Assembly: GCF_034313845.1 (NCBI RefSeq)
Contig: NZ_JAVIWN010000003.1
Length of the DNA: 64,000 nt
Direction: 5' to 3' (one strand)
From: Actimicrobium sp034313845
GTDB lineage: Bacteria > Pseudomonadota > Gammaproteobacteria > Burkholderiales > Burkholderiaceae_D
Each line of letters begins with the position of its first letter. Position 1 is the first letter of the stretch. Below the pieces are notes generated by a model that did not search any database, was not told the DNA's origin, and was given only the letters and a program-made list of their open reading frames with translations. A program made the position numbers and the translations under genes. Below are positions 1 through 9,040 of the stretch, piece by piece.

Positions 1-49
1 TCGGTATTCAGGTCCGGCCGCAATCGGTGATGAGTAATAAGTGAACATG

Positions 50-76
50 AAAAAAGCACCCGAAGGTGCTTTTTTT
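50..76 (-). terminator. Intrinsic terminator, probably bidirectional
   Basis: A GCACC/GGTGC stem with a CGAA tetraloop is flanked by an A run on one side and a T run on the other. It lies 39 bases downstream of the porin stop codon, so it should end porin transcription. The A/T symmetry means it could also stop transcription from the left. Confidence 0.8.
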
Positions 77-114
77 GCTGAGCTCCACTGGTCACCGTTG
101 TGACCAAAGGGGTA

Positions 115-1260
115 TCAGAATGTGTGGCGAACGCCGACTGCGTAACCTTTGTCGCCGGAGCCAGCAGTGACATCACCAGCATTGCCGACCGTATAACCTG
201 CGCCATTTTCATTTTTCATGCGTGAAAACTGGGCATACAAAGCGGTCCGCTTGGACACGTTATATTCATAGCCGACTGCCATTTGCTTGGCATTTTGCGC
301 CGCTGCGGTCTTGTCTTTGCGGTCGATGTACGACAGCTGGACATTGCTTACGCCAAACGGGATGGTTGCGCCGAGCATGAAATCCCGCGCGTCGGTCGTA
401 GGTGATGCCGGGAATGCCAGCGCTGTCGCCGCTGTGCGATATGGTACGCCCAGACCGATCGCTTCGGACGAATAGGAGAACTTGGTCGGTGTCTTCAGCG
501 TGGCATAGGCCGCGCTTACTTTGACAACTTCAAAATCATAGATTGCAGCAATGATGGCGTTTTTGGCGACAGCTGTGTTCTGAGCGGTCGCGAAGGCTAC
601 CGGAGTGGCGGCCGCAGGTGTTGCATTTTGGCGCTGTAACGCTGCTCGTACTACCAGAGGACCATTTGCATATTGGACTGCGCCGTTGATGACACGACCC
701 AGTTTCGAGTCACCGACAACTTCACCAAAACCGTAAAGCAATTCACCGCTGAAACCCGAAAATGACGGGCTGACATACAAAATGCTGTTGTTGCTGCGGC
801 CGTTCGAACCAGTGAACGCCATCAGGTTGCCGGTGTTGCCTTCGCCGCCTGCGCCGAACGGATCAATTGCAGCGACTGTTTTGAAGTAGGGATTGTATTG
901 ACGACCCATGGTCAGCGTGCCGCTATTGCTTTTCAGGCCGACAAAGTCCTGGCGAGCGAAAACAGTGCCGGTTGGATTCGCACTCGATGCCAATTGAGCA
1001 CTGCCACCAGTATCGATGGTGATACCCGTCTCCAGCAGGAAAACGGCTGCAAGACCACCGCCCAAGTCTTCCACGCCGCGGAATCCGAGGCGTGAACCGG
1101 CAGTAATGCCACTTGTCAGTTTGTTGACGGAACCGGATGGGTTGCCGCTTTCATGAACAACACCGGCATCCATGATGCCGTACACCGTGACCGAACTTTG
1201 GGCTGAAGCTGAGCCAGCGATAGCGCTCAAGACGGCGAGTGCGAGTAATGATTTTTTCAT
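115..1260 (-). CDS. Gram-negative outer membrane porin (Porin_4/OmpC-like)
   Basis: General diffusion porin of the outer membrane, 381 aa. The Met at 1260 begins a clear signal peptide (MKKSLLALAVLSAIAGSASA, cut before QSSVTVYG), and a GGAG ribosome site lies just upstream. A longer frame to 1374 is open but adds 38 residues with no signal character. The start of the mature chain (SSVTVYGIMDAGV) and the L/F-rich strands with GLGGGL-like turns are typical of Burkholderiales trimeric porins. The last residue is Phe (RHTF), the usual BAM-recognition end of a beta-barrel. It is a single gene closed by the terminator at 50-76. Substrate preference cannot be read from the sequence. Confidence 0.93.
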   Translation of the reverse strand: MKKSLLALAVLSAIAGSASAQSSVTVYGIMDAGVVHESGNPSGSVNKLTSGITAGSRLGFRGVEDLGGGLAAVFLLETGITIDTGGSAQLASSANPTGTVFARQDFVGLKSNSGTLTMGRQYNPYFKTVAAIDPFGAGGEGNTGNLMAFTGSNGRSNNSILYVSPSFSGFSGELLYGFGEVVGDSKLGRVINGAVQYANGPLVVRAALQRQNATPAAATPVAFATAQNTAVAKNAIIAAIYDFEVVKVSAAYATLKTPTKFSYSSEAIGLGVPYRTAATALAFPASPTTDARDFMLGATIPFGVSNVQLSYIDRKDKTAAAQNAKQMAVGYEYNVSKRTALYAQFSRMKNENGAGYTVGNAGDVTAGSGDKGYAVGVRHTF

Positions 1261-1487
1261 TGATAATCTCCACGAGTTTTTTGAGAAAACATTATTGTTG
1301 TAATTTAAAACGCTCGACGGGACGCTGGTCTGCGGTGCCGACTCTCTATTGCGAGACAAGAAGCTGGGAAGCATTTCAACAAATTACAGTCTCTAGAGCA
1401 AAGAGAATTTTGTTTGTTGGTAGTAAATAAGTCATCATGTTGTGTTGTCGCAACACCATATTTTTATATTGGCAAATGGGATAAATC

Positions 1488-2117
1488 ATGAGTTTTCGCA
1501 CGGATAACTGGATTACTGGTTTTGATCGTGCCTTGCGAATCATCGCTGGCGTGGCGATGGCAGAGCGGACGAGCCCGGGCTTGTCGATCGAGGATGTGCC
1601 AATGAGTGAACCGGATCGGCGGCATAGCGCAGGTCTGATGCGCGTCAATCATGTGGGTGAAGTGTGTGCACAAGCGCTGTATCAAGCGCAGGGGCAATTT
1701 GCCCGCAGTACCGAACTGACCGTGCAATTTGCGCATGCAGCGCGGGAAGAAGAAGATCACTTGGCGTGGACTGCCGAGCGCATTACACAATTGGGGTCGC
1801 ATCCCAGCGTTCTCAATCCGATCTGGTTTGCTGGTGCCTACGTGCTCGGGATGGTTGCCGCGCGTGCAGGCGACGCCCACAGTCTTGGCTTCGTCGTTGA
1901 AACCGAAAGGCAAGTCGAAGCGCACCTCTCGCACCATCTCGACACGTTGCCGGTCACGGACACGAGGTCGCGCGCCATCGTGCTGCAAATGCGCGATGAC
2001 GAAGTCTCCCACGGTGCAGCAGCCCAGGCGCTCGGTGCCAGCTCTATGCCGAAGCCAGCGCGCCTGCTGATGGGCCTGGTCAGCAAGGTCATGACTCGTA
2101 CTGCTTATTATTTGTAA
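1488..2117 (+). CDS. coq7: 2-nonaprenyl-3-methyl-6-methoxy-1,4-benzoquinol hydroxylase (Coq7)
   Basis: Di-iron monooxygenase for the C6 hydroxylation of demethoxyubiquinone in ubiquinone biosynthesis, 209 aa, membrane-associated. The ferritin-like di-iron ligands are visible: Glu58 in NHVGE, Glu88 and His91 in EEEDH, Glu140 in VETE, and Glu172 and His175 in DDEVSHG. The two ExxH pairs have the family spacing. This is the Coq7 branch rather than the flavin-dependent UbiF that Enterobacteria use. It ends 3 bases before the convergent OsmC-family gene with no obvious terminator between them. The unlinked ubiE, ubiJ and ubiB at 23-27 kb act in the same pathway. Confidence 0.95.
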   Translation: MSFRTDNWITGFDRALRIIAGVAMAERTSPGLSIEDVPMSEPDRRHSAGLMRVNHVGEVCAQALYQAQGQFARSTELTVQFAHAAREEEDHLAWTAERITQLGSHPSVLNPIWFAGAYVLGMVAARAGDAHSLGFVVETERQVEAHLSHHLDTLPVTDTRSRAIVLQMRDDEVSHGAAAQALGASSMPKPARLLMGLVSKVMTRTAYYL

Positions 2118-2120
2118 GCG

Positions 2121-2546
2121 TCAGGCTTGCTCGAGGATTTCGATGCTGTGTGTGATGACAGCAGATTTTTCGAGCATGATCGATGCCGAACAGTATTTGT
2201 CGTGAGACAGCTTGATGGCACGCTCGACCAGATTGGGTTTCAGGTTGATGCCGGTGACGACGAAATGAAAATGGATTTTCGTAAAAACTTTCGGGTCTTT
2301 TTCTGCACGCTCCGAAGTCAGTTTGACTTCACAGTTGCGGATTTCCTGGCCACTTTTGCGCAGGATGAGGACGACGTCATAGGCAGTACATCCGCCGGTG
2401 CCGAGCAGTACGATTTCCATTGGCCGTGGTGCCAGGTTGCGTCCGCCGCCATCCGGTGCGCCGTCCATGGCGACAACGTGACCAGAACCGGTCTCGGCAA
2501 GAAAAGTCATTCCGGATAAGCCGGTCCAGCGTACGGTGCATTCCAT
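2121..2546 (-). CDS. OsmC/YhfA-family protein
   Basis: OsmC-like fold protein, 141 aa. Two conserved Cys are visible, in GTGGCTAYDV and in DKYCSAS, matching the paired redox cysteines of the OsmC/Ohr superfamily. Family members reduce organic peroxides, but the YhfA-like branch has no firmly assigned substrate, so only a general thiol-peroxidase or redox role is inferred. The Met at 2546 (MECTVRWTG) is chosen because a GGAG ribosome site lies about 9 bases upstream. The frame is open for 11 more codons to 2579 but those lack a good ribosome site. Confidence 0.85.
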   Translation of the reverse strand: MECTVRWTGLSGMTFLAETGSGHVVAMDGAPDGGGRNLAPRPMEIVLLGTGGCTAYDVVLILRKSGQEIRNCEVKLTSERAEKDPKVFTKIHFHFVVTGINLKPNLVERAIKLSHDKYCSASIMLEKSAVITHSIEILEQA

Positions 2547-2639
2547 GGGTGGTTTCTCCAAGTATTCGGTGAGCGTCATCTTTTACCGGACGGAGTTTAA
2601 CGACTGGTGCGGCCGTTGTCTTAGGTGATTCCGTTTTAA

Positions 2640-2669
2640 TTGACCCGATGCACGCAATACGGGTACACT
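2640..2669 (+). promoter_or_regulatory. Sigma-70-type promoter of rplM-rpsI
   Basis: TTGACC (2640-2645) and TACACT (2664-2669) are separated by 18 bases, a good match to -35 and -10 elements. They lie about 110 bases before rplM, leaving an untranslated leader that could carry ribosomal-protein control. No specific leader structure was identified. Confidence 0.6.
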
Positions 2670-2776
2670 CTCGCGTTCTTCTGTACGCTCAGGAAGAGAT
2701 AACAAGGCAGAGTCTGCGCAATGGTGCGCGTGGAACCACCTATCTTTGAGCGAATCAATCTAGTTAGGAAGTCATC

Positions 2777-3205
2777 ATGAAAACTTTTTCCGCTAAAGGC
2801 CATGAGGTCAAGCGTGAATGGTTTGTGATTGACGCGACGGACAAAATCCTCGGACGTGTTGCCAGCGAAGTGGCACTCCGATTGCGCGGCAAACATAAAC
2901 CTGAATTCACCCCGCACGTTGATACGGGTGATTTCATTATCGTCATCAATGCAGGCAAGTTGCGTGTTACCGGTAGCAAAGCTACCGAGCGTACGTACTA
3001 TCGCCACAGCGGTTATCCAGGCGGTATCTACGAAACCAACTTCCTGAAGATGCAACAGCGTTTTCCGGGTCGCGCGCTTGAAAAAGCAGTCAAAGGCATG
3101 TTGCCTAAGGGCCCGCTGGGCTACGCGATGATCACGAAGCTCAAGGTTTATGCAGAGGCAACACATCCGCATACCGCGCAGCAACCCAAAGTACTTGAAC
3201 TCTAA
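2777..3205 (+). CDS. rplM: 50S ribosomal protein L13
   Basis: Large-subunit ribosomal protein L13, 142 aa, the usual bacterial length. It begins MKTFSAKGHEVKREW and contains the family segments DATDKILGRVASEVA, HVDTGDFIIVINA, YYRHSGYPGG and KGMLPKGPLGYAM. An early assembly protein that binds 23S rRNA. It is the first gene of the rplM-rpsI operon, 9 bases before rpsI, with the promoter at 2640-2669. Confidence 0.99.
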   Translation: MKTFSAKGHEVKREWFVIDATDKILGRVASEVALRLRGKHKPEFTPHVDTGDFIIVINAGKLRVTGSKATERTYYRHSGYPGGIYETNFLKMQQRFPGRALEKAVKGMLPKGPLGYAMITKLKVYAEATHPHTAQQPKVLEL

Positions 3206-3214
3206 GGAACTGAC

Positions 3215-3607
3215 ATGATCGGTATCTACAACTACGGGACCGGCCGTCGCAAGAGTGCAGTCGCCCGCGTCTTCATCAAAACCGGAAGCGGTCAAATCGT
3301 CGTCAACGGCAAGCCAGCGAACGAATACTTTTCGCGCGAAACCGGTCTGATGGTGATTCGCCAGCCACTGGAACTGACCAACAACGTCACCACTTTTGAC
3401 ATCATGATTAACGTCAACGGCGGCGGCGAATCCGGCCAGGCTGGTGCAGTTCGTCACGGTATCACCCGTGCTTTGATCGACTACGATGCCACCCTGAAGC
3501 CAGAACTGGCCAAGGCTGGTTTTGTTACTCGTGACGCACGTGAAGTCGAGCGTAAAAAAGTCGGCCTGCGCAAAGCACGTCGCGCAAAGCAATTCTCGAA
3601 GCGTTAA
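3215..3607 (+). CDS. rpsI: 30S ribosomal protein S9
   Basis: Small-subunit ribosomal protein S9, 130 aa. Diagnostic segments are YGTGRRKSAVARVF near the N-terminus, VNGGGESGQAGAVRHGI in the middle and the basic end KKVGLRKARRAKQFSKR, whose terminal SKR tail reaches the P-site tRNA in known ribosomes. It is cotranscribed with rplM and closed by the terminator at 3626-3661. Confidence 0.99.
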   Translation: MIGIYNYGTGRRKSAVARVFIKTGSGQIVVNGKPANEYFSRETGLMVIRQPLELTNNVTTFDIMINVNGGGESGQAGAVRHGITRALIDYDATLKPELAKAGFVTRDAREVERKKVGLRKARRAKQFSKR

Positions 3608-3625
3608 TCGCGTCTTCAGTTTTGC

Positions 3626-3661
3626 AAAAAAACCGCCGGATTCGTCTGGCGGTTTTTTTTT
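3626..3661 (+). terminator. Intrinsic terminator of rplM-rpsI
   Basis: AACCGCC pairs with GGCGGTT across a short loop and is followed by a run of T; an A run precedes it. It sits 18 bases after the rpsI stop codon. Confidence 0.9.
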
Positions 3662-3723
3662 GCGTGCGGCCGACGTATTTCGGCTGCTGTTAGAATTAGA
3701 AATAACTATTCGGGGAAATACAA

Positions 3724-4767
3724 ATGATCAAAGTTGGAATCGTAGGAGGTACCGGTTACACCGGCGTCGAGTTGCTGCGTTTGCTTGCCGTTCATCCTGA
3801 CGTTGAGCTGACGGCAATCACTTCTCGCAAAGAAGATGGATTGCCGGTGGCCGACATGTTTCCGTCGTTGCGTGGCAGAGTGTCGCTGGCGTTTTCCGCA
3901 CCTGAAAAAGCGCGTCTTGACGAATGCGATGTGGTGTTCTTCGCGACGCCTCATGGCGTCGCAATGGCACAGGCACCCGCGTTGCTTAAAGCCGGCGTCA
4001 AGGTCATTGACCTAGCTGCCGATTTTCGTTTGCAAGATACCGCGACATTCGAGCAATGGTACGGGATGCCGCATTCGTGTCCGGAATTATTGGCAGAAGC
4101 CGTGTACGGATTGCCTGAAGTTAATCGCGAGGCAATCCGCAGCGCCCGGTTGATCGGTTTGCCTGGTTGCTACCCGACATCGATGCAGCTCGGCTACGCT
4201 CCCTTGCTGAGCGGTGCCGCCGCGTTGGTCAATGAATCGGGCCTGATTGCCGATTGTAAATCGGGCGTCTCCGGGGCTGGCCGCAAGGCGGAAGTGGGCT
4301 CGTTAATGGCTGAGGCCAGTGACAATTTCAAGGCCTACGGCGTCAAGGGACACCGTCATTTACCGGAGACCGTACAAGGTCTGCAAGCGATTGCGGGGCG
4401 GCCGATTGGTCTGACTTTCGTACCGCATTTGGTACCGATGATCCGTGGAATTCATTCGACCTTGTACGCGCAGATTCTGCCGCATGCGCGTGACACCGAT
4501 TTTCAGGCGTTGTACGAGCAGCATTACAAGGGGGAGCAGTTTGTCGATGTGATGCCCGCCGGTAGTCATCCAGAAACCCGGTCAGTTCGGGCTTCCAACA
4601 TGTTACGCATTGCGGTTCACCGGCCCGGCAATGGTGACCTGCTGGTCATCCTTGTGGTTGAAGACAATCTCGTCAAGGGCGCTGCTGGTCAGGGCGTGCA
4701 GTGCATGAATATCCTGTTCGGGTTCGACGAGGCAGCAGGTCTGATGCACGTGCCGGTCATGCCTTGA
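3724..4767 (+). CDS. argC: N-acetyl-gamma-glutamyl-phosphate reductase
   Basis: Arginine biosynthesis enzyme that reduces N-acetylglutamyl phosphate to the semialdehyde with NADPH, 347 aa, cytosolic. The nucleotide-binding GGTGYTG lies at residues 8-14 and the catalytic cysteine is Cys149 in GLPGCYPTS. His and Arg residues of the active site are in the KGHRHLPE region. Length fits the long ArgC class. It follows the rpsI terminator, so it should have its own promoter in the 3662-3723 gap, and precedes the DUF6776-like gene by 22 bases. Confidence 0.97.
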   Translation: MIKVGIVGGTGYTGVELLRLLAVHPDVELTAITSRKEDGLPVADMFPSLRGRVSLAFSAPEKARLDECDVVFFATPHGVAMAQAPALLKAGVKVIDLAADFRLQDTATFEQWYGMPHSCPELLAEAVYGLPEVNREAIRSARLIGLPGCYPTSMQLGYAPLLSGAAALVNESGLIADCKSGVSGAGRKAEVGSLMAEASDNFKAYGVKGHRHLPETVQGLQAIAGRPIGLTFVPHLVPMIRGIHSTLYAQILPHARDTDFQALYEQHYKGEQFVDVMPAGSHPETRSVRASNMLRIAVHRPGNGDLLVILVVEDNLVKGAAGQGVQCMNILFGFDEAAGLMHVPVMP

Positions 4768-4789
4768 TGTTGCTGGCCCTGCATCCATC

Positions 4790-5518
4790 ATGAGGTTCAA
4801 GTTATGGTTGCGGCGGTTGTCGATTTCTGCCCCTCGCGTGACGATCAAGAGTCATTTTCCATGGCCGCTGAAAATGCTGTTCATGGTCTGCACGATCGCT
4901 CTCGGGGGTGCAGCTGCCCTCTGGATTTACGACCTTGGTCGACAGTTCACCGGGCACGATCAGTCGCCAAGTCAGGACGTTGCCGCCTATCGGGAGCAAC
5001 TCGCCAAGTTGTCCGCCCAGAGAGATCGATTTTCCAGCACAGTCAATGCGTCGGAAAGTCAGCTGATGATAGAACGCAGCGCGCAAAAGCAGTTGGCCGC
5101 GCAAGTCAAGTTACTGGAGGGTGAGAATGTGCGTCTCAAGGAAGATCTCGCCTTCTTTGAAAGCTTGTTGCCGAAGGATACCGGCGGCCCGGAGGTTTCT
5201 ATTCGCCGTCTTACGGTCGATATGGTTGGGCCGAACCAGTTGCGCTATCGTTTGCTGCTAATGCAAGGTGCGCGTGGGAGCAACGATTTTATTGGCACAC
5301 TCCAGCTTGCCGTTACGACATTGCAAGCAGGGCGGAGTGCAGTCATACTTTTCCCTACGGCAAATTCCAGTGATACTCCTCAGTTCAAGCTTGGGTTTCG
5401 CCACTATCAACGTATTGAAGGTTTGCTCACGCTACCCGACGGTACATCGGCAAAGTCCGTGCAGGCACGGATTTTTGAAAAAGGCCAGATGCGGACCCAA
5501 GCGTCGGCAAATTTGTAA
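4790..5518 (+). CDS. Membrane-anchored coiled-coil protein (DUF6776-like)
   Basis: 242-aa protein with a basic cytoplasmic N-terminus, one transmembrane helix at about residues 28-48 (LFMVCTIALGGAAALWIYDL) and a coiled coil at about 60-120 (repeated EQLAKLSAQRDR and LLEGENVRLKEDL type heptads). A beta-rich C-terminal domain follows. The layout resembles DUF6776-type proteins, which are often found beside bactofilins. It precedes the bactofilin gene by 11 bases, so the pair is probably one operon and may form an envelope-linked scaffold. That role is inference from context only. Confidence 0.75.
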   Translation: MRFKLWLRRLSISAPRVTIKSHFPWPLKMLFMVCTIALGGAAALWIYDLGRQFTGHDQSPSQDVAAYREQLAKLSAQRDRFSSTVNASESQLMIERSAQKQLAAQVKLLEGENVRLKEDLAFFESLLPKDTGGPEVSIRRLTVDMVGPNQLRYRLLLMQGARGSNDFIGTLQLAVTTLQAGRSAVILFPTANSSDTPQFKLGFRHYQRIEGLLTLPDGTSAKSVQARIFEKGQMRTQASANL

Positions 5519-5529
5519 AGGGGGATGTC

Positions 5530-5934
5530 ATGTTCGGTCGCAAATCCAAAAGCACTATTGATAGTCTGATTGGTATTTCAACCTCCATTGTTGGTGATGT
5601 TCATTTCAAGGGCGGCTTGCGCATCGATGGACAAGTCAAGGGCAACGTGATTGCCAGCGAAACGGAAACGAGCATTCTGGTCATCTCGGAGCAGGCGAAA
5701 ATCGAGGGCGACGTCAGGGTGGCGCATCTGGTCGTCAATGGGGAAATCAAAGGGCAGGTGTTTTCGTCCGAGCTACTTGAACTGCAGCCGAAAGCCCGCA
5801 TAACTGGTGACGTCTATTACAAGGCGCTGGAGATGCACGGTGGTGCCGTTGTGTCCGGCAAGCTGACCCATGATTTGGCCGGTGAGCCGTTGCTGAAGCT
5901 GGCGCAGCCAAAGTTGGCATCGTCCGGCACATGA
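5530..5934 (+). CDS. Bactofilin family cytoskeletal protein
   Basis: Polymer-forming cytoskeletal protein, 134 aa. The core (about residues 18-110) is a beta-helical repeat with the bactofilin signature: GDVHFKGGLRIDGQVKGNV, then IEGDVRVAHLVVNGEIKGQV and ITGDVYYKALEMHGGAVVSG. Short flexible tails flank the core. Bactofilins form nucleotide-free filaments at the inner membrane and localise cell-wall or polar machinery. Here it is coupled to the coiled-coil membrane protein just upstream, a likely partner. Confidence 0.92.
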   Translation: MFGRKSKSTIDSLIGISTSIVGDVHFKGGLRIDGQVKGNVIASETETSILVISEQAKIEGDVRVAHLVVNGEIKGQVFSSELLELQPKARITGDVYYKALEMHGGAVVSGKLTHDLAGEPLLKLAQPKLASSGT

Positions 5935-5985
5935 TCCTGTGTGGCCGTCTATAATACAAAACATTAGTCCAGTGGGAGTCATGAA

Positions 5986-6336
5986 ATGAATGCAGTTACC
6001 GAAATGCCAGCACCAATCCTGTTTAGTGACAGTGCTGCAATGAAAGTCGCGCAATTGATCGAAGAAGAAGGCAATCCTGACCTGAAATTGCGCGTGTTCG
6101 TCCAGGGCGGTGGTTGTTCGGGTTTTCAGTATGGCTTCACGTTCGACGAGATCGCCAACGAAGACGATACGACAATGACCAAGAACGGCGTCCAGTTGCT
6201 CATCGATTCAATGAGCTATCAATATCTGGTCGGAGCAGAAATTGACTACAAGGATGACCTTGAAGGCGCGCAGTTCGTCATCAAGAATCCCAATGCCACG
6301 ACAACCTGTGGTTGCGGATCGTCGTTCTCGGCCTGA
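5986..6336 (+). CDS. erpA: Iron-sulfur cluster insertion protein ErpA
   Basis: A-type Fe-S carrier that delivers clusters to apo-enzymes such as isoprenoid-synthesis proteins, 116 aa. The three conserved cysteines are Cys44 in GGGCSGFQYGF and Cys108 and Cys110 in the TTCGCGSSF tail. A perfect TATAAT lies at 5950-5955 in the short gap after the bactofilin gene and suggests its own promoter, although no convincing -35 is visible. It is closed by the terminator at 6355-6384. Confidence 0.96.
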   Translation: MNAVTEMPAPILFSDSAAMKVAQLIEEEGNPDLKLRVFVQGGGCSGFQYGFTFDEIANEDDTTMTKNGVQLLIDSMSYQYLVGAEIDYKDDLEGAQFVIKNPNATTTCGCGSSFSA

Positions 6337-6354
6337 TCCAGGCGGGACGGAAAA

Positions 6355-6384
6355 AAAAGCGCAGAACTTATCTGCGCTTTTTTT
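6355..6384 (+). terminator. Intrinsic terminator between erpA and anmK
   Basis: AAAGCGCAGA pairs with TCTGCGCTTT, with A and T runs on either side. It sits between the convergent erpA and anmK and could serve both strands. Confidence 0.9.
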
Positions 6385-6401
6385 ATTGGACGGCTGTGTT
6401 T

Positions 6402-7529
6402 TCAGGCCGGGTAAAGGGCACCTAAAATGCGCGTGCCATGCGCGCCGGTGACGGTTGGCAAGTTACCCGTTGTGCGTGCCATGAAACGTAACGCCAGCCA
6501 GGCAAAGGCGAGTGCCTCGACCTGATCCGGTGGTACGCCGATCTCCAATGTCGACTGCACGGTCGCCGTGCTCCCGCGAGCGGCCAACGCACTGTGCAAC
6601 CGGCCCATTAAAAATGTGTTGTACGCTCCGCCTCCGCAGATGAATACCTCGTTGACATGAGGTGCCACGGTGACGAGTGCGTCAATTAACGTTGTGGCTG
6701 TCAATTCGACCAGTGTGGCTTGCACATCGGTCGTAGTCAGATTGCCAAAGTGGGTCAGTTGCTGGTCCAGCCAGCGCGCATTGAACAGATCCCGACCGGT
6801 ACTCTTCGGCCCTGGCAGGCGGAAAAATGCATCTTCACGCAAGACGGTCAGCAGCGCAGCATTGACTGTGCCGCTCGCAGCCCACTGGCCTCCACGGTCG
6901 TACGCCTGGGCACAATGGCGTTGAGTCCACAGGTCAAGCAACATGTTTCCGGGGCCGGTATCGAATCCGGTTGTCGGCACAGCGTGGCTGCCGCGAGGCG
7001 GCAGAATGCTGATGTTGCTGATGCCGCCAATATTGGCGATGACACGCAAGCCTCCTGCAGCGAACAGGTCTTGATGAAATGCCGGTACCAAGGGCGCGCC
7101 CTGACCACCCGCAGCGACGTCGCGACTGCGAAAGTCGACGACGACATCAATGCCCGTCAATTCTGCGAGCAGCGCGCCGTTGTTCGTTTGGCGGGTATAG
7201 CCGAGTTCAGGGCGGTGGCGTATGGTCTGGCCATGTGCGCCGATGGCGACGACCTGATCTGAAGTGATGCCAGCACTTGTCAGGAGTTGTCTGACACAGG
7301 CGGCATAGCACGTCGCCAACTGATTTGCGGCCAGCGCCTCATGATGCAGGTCATCTGCTCCTGGATGCTGGAGTGCAAGCAGCGTGCTGCGCAGGTTCTC
7401 CGGAAAATCAACGTGGCCAGCCGACAGCACCTGCACCTGACAGCCGTCGACGTGTTCATCAATGCTCGCCAGCACGCCGTCGGCACCATCGAGACTGGTG
7501 CCGGACATCAGTCCGATGAACAATGGCAT
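6402..7529 (-). CDS. anmK: Anhydro-N-acetylmuramic acid kinase
   Basis: Phosphorylates and opens 1,6-anhydro-MurNAc released during murein turnover, giving MurNAc-6-phosphate for recycling; 375 aa, cytosolic. The ATP-binding GLMSGTSLDGADG is at residues 6-18 and a second family motif is ANIGGISNISIL. The AnmK signature GFDTGPGNMLLD is also present. It is downstream of and 7 bases from the M23 murein peptidase gene, so wall turnover and recycling are encoded together. Confidence 0.96.
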   Translation of the reverse strand: MPLFIGLMSGTSLDGADGVLASIDEHVDGCQVQVLSAGHVDFPENLRSTLLALQHPGADDLHHEALAANQLATCYAACVRQLLTSAGITSDQVVAIGAHGQTIRHRPELGYTRQTNNGALLAELTGIDVVVDFRSRDVAAGGQGAPLVPAFHQDLFAAGGLRVIANIGGISNISILPPRGSHAVPTTGFDTGPGNMLLDLWTQRHCAQAYDRGGQWAASGTVNAALLTVLREDAFFRLPGPKSTGRDLFNARWLDQQLTHFGNLTTTDVQATLVELTATTLIDALVTVAPHVNEVFICGGGAYNTFLMGRLHSALAARGSTATVQSTLEIGVPPDQVEALAFAWLALRFMARTTGNLPTVTGAHGTRILGALYPA

Positions 7530-7536
7530 TGGTCGA

Positions 7537-8901
7537 TTACCTGAGTGCCAGCTTCAGCGCATTTTCTTCCTGATGCAGCAACACGAAACGGTGCGTCATG
7601 TCGCCAGCGACAGTGCGAAAGCGTTTCAAGTCCGCGTTATTCAATGCCTGTACGCTCGGGATGTCGACCGACATCGGATCACGTGCTTTGGCAGCAACCC
7701 GGAATTCATAGTGCAGGTGAGGGCCGGTAGCCCATCCGGTCGATCCGACATAACCGATGACATCACCCTGGCTGACTCTTTCACCCTTGCGCAGGCCAGC
7801 AGCAAAGCGGCTCATGTGTGCGTAGGCGGTCGTGATATTGGACCAATGTTTGAGTATGACGATATTGCCGTAACCGTTTTGAGTAGCCACCGTCTCCACG
7901 ACGCCATCTGCTGAGGCGTGGATGGGCGTGCCGGTTGCGCCGGCGAAATCAACGCCAGTATGTTGTTTCCACTGGCCTGAAATCGGATGTTTCCTCATCG
8001 AAAAAACGGATGAAATTCGTGAAAATTTAATCGGGGATTTCAGGAAGGCTTTTTTCAGCGACTTGCCTTCAAACGTGTAATAGCCGCCGCCGAGGCGCGG
8101 TTCCACATCGTCGAACCAGATCGATTTATAGTTTTTCTTTCCATTCTGAAATTCACCAGCAAGGATGCGGCCGCCGCGTACGAACTCGCCGTTTTGCCAG
8201 AAAGTTTCATAGACGATATCGAAGCGATCACCGCGTTGCAGGTCAGAGGCGAAGTCGATATCGGTGGCGAACATGTCAACGATTTGTCGTGCCACATTGT
8301 CTGGAATTTGTGCCGCATCGGTTGCGGCAAACAGTGAGGACTGGATCTCGCCCGCGTGCATTTCAACACGACGCTCGAGCTCCATCGGTGCTTCGTTAGC
8401 CTTGAAGTGTTCACCATCACGGGTGATCATCAGATTTTTAGTCGTGTCATTGCGCTCGTCGGTGAGCATGCTCAGCCACTGCAACTGACCGTCTTCGCTG
8501 ATACTTGCCTGGATGCGTTTGCCCGATTTGAGTTGTAATACGCCTCGTGCGACAGGGTCGGATTTGATGAAGGATTCTGCCGCATCATCGTCGATGCCAA
8601 GTCGAATCAGGACAGTGCCCAGCGTATCGCCGGAACGAATTTTTTCTTCGACAACATACGTTTGCGGAGACTGTTCGAGACTGGCGATCTGGTCGGCAAT
8701 GTCGGGCAGGTTCAGCTCGTGGGCGATTGATCGGACCGGAATGTCGGAAGCATCGGGTGCCAATGGTGCGACAGCGGCAGCTCCGAATGCACAGATGGCC
8801 AGGAACAGCGCCGAGGCGGAGATGATGCGTGTCTTGCGAGAGGTACCAACAAAATGGCGGGCGCTATTGCGAATGCGATTGAATTTGTCTGAATTGAACA
8901 T
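7537..8901 (-). CDS. M23 family murein endopeptidase (MepM-like)
   Basis: Membrane-anchored peptidoglycan endopeptidase, 454 aa. A transmembrane anchor is at about residues 24-47 after a basic N-terminus. A LysM/OapA-like region follows (EEKIRSGDTLGTVLIRLGI). The C-terminal LytM/M23 domain has zinc-binding HTGVDFAG (HxxxD) and GPHLHYEFRV (HxH) motifs, both intact, so it should be active. It is cotranscribed with anmK. Active MepM-type enzymes cut cross-links to allow wall growth. The gene is divergent from tyrS. Confidence 0.92.
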   Translation of the reverse strand: MFNSDKFNRIRNSARHFVGTSRKTRIISASALFLAICAFGAAAVAPLAPDASDIPVRSIAHELNLPDIADQIASLEQSPQTYVVEEKIRSGDTLGTVLIRLGIDDDAAESFIKSDPVARGVLQLKSGKRIQASISEDGQLQWLSMLTDERNDTTKNLMITRDGEHFKANEAPMELERRVEMHAGEIQSSLFAATDAAQIPDNVARQIVDMFATDIDFASDLQRGDRFDIVYETFWQNGEFVRGGRILAGEFQNGKKNYKSIWFDDVEPRLGGGYYTFEGKSLKKAFLKSPIKFSRISSVFSMRKHPISGQWKQHTGVDFAGATGTPIHASADGVVETVATQNGYGNIVILKHWSNITTAYAHMSRFAAGLRKGERVSQGDVIGYVGSTGWATGPHLHYEFRVAAKARDPMSVDIPSVQALNNADLKRFRTVAGDMTHRFVLLHQEENALKLALR

Positions 8902-9040
8902 GCAATAAGTTAGAATTTGCCGTCTCGATTCACTTCTTTCTTCTTTTTGCTTTTGTAGTGAGTCGATGCAATGGTTGAAAGAAGTCTGGATTATACCAAA
9001 CCAGATTTGGATTTCTGCCTCAATTTACTGCTTTAGATCA

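Noticed and set aside
2636..3592. 318-codon minus-strand frame across rplM and rpsI
   Set aside because: It is antisense to two strongly conserved ribosomal protein genes and shows no family features.
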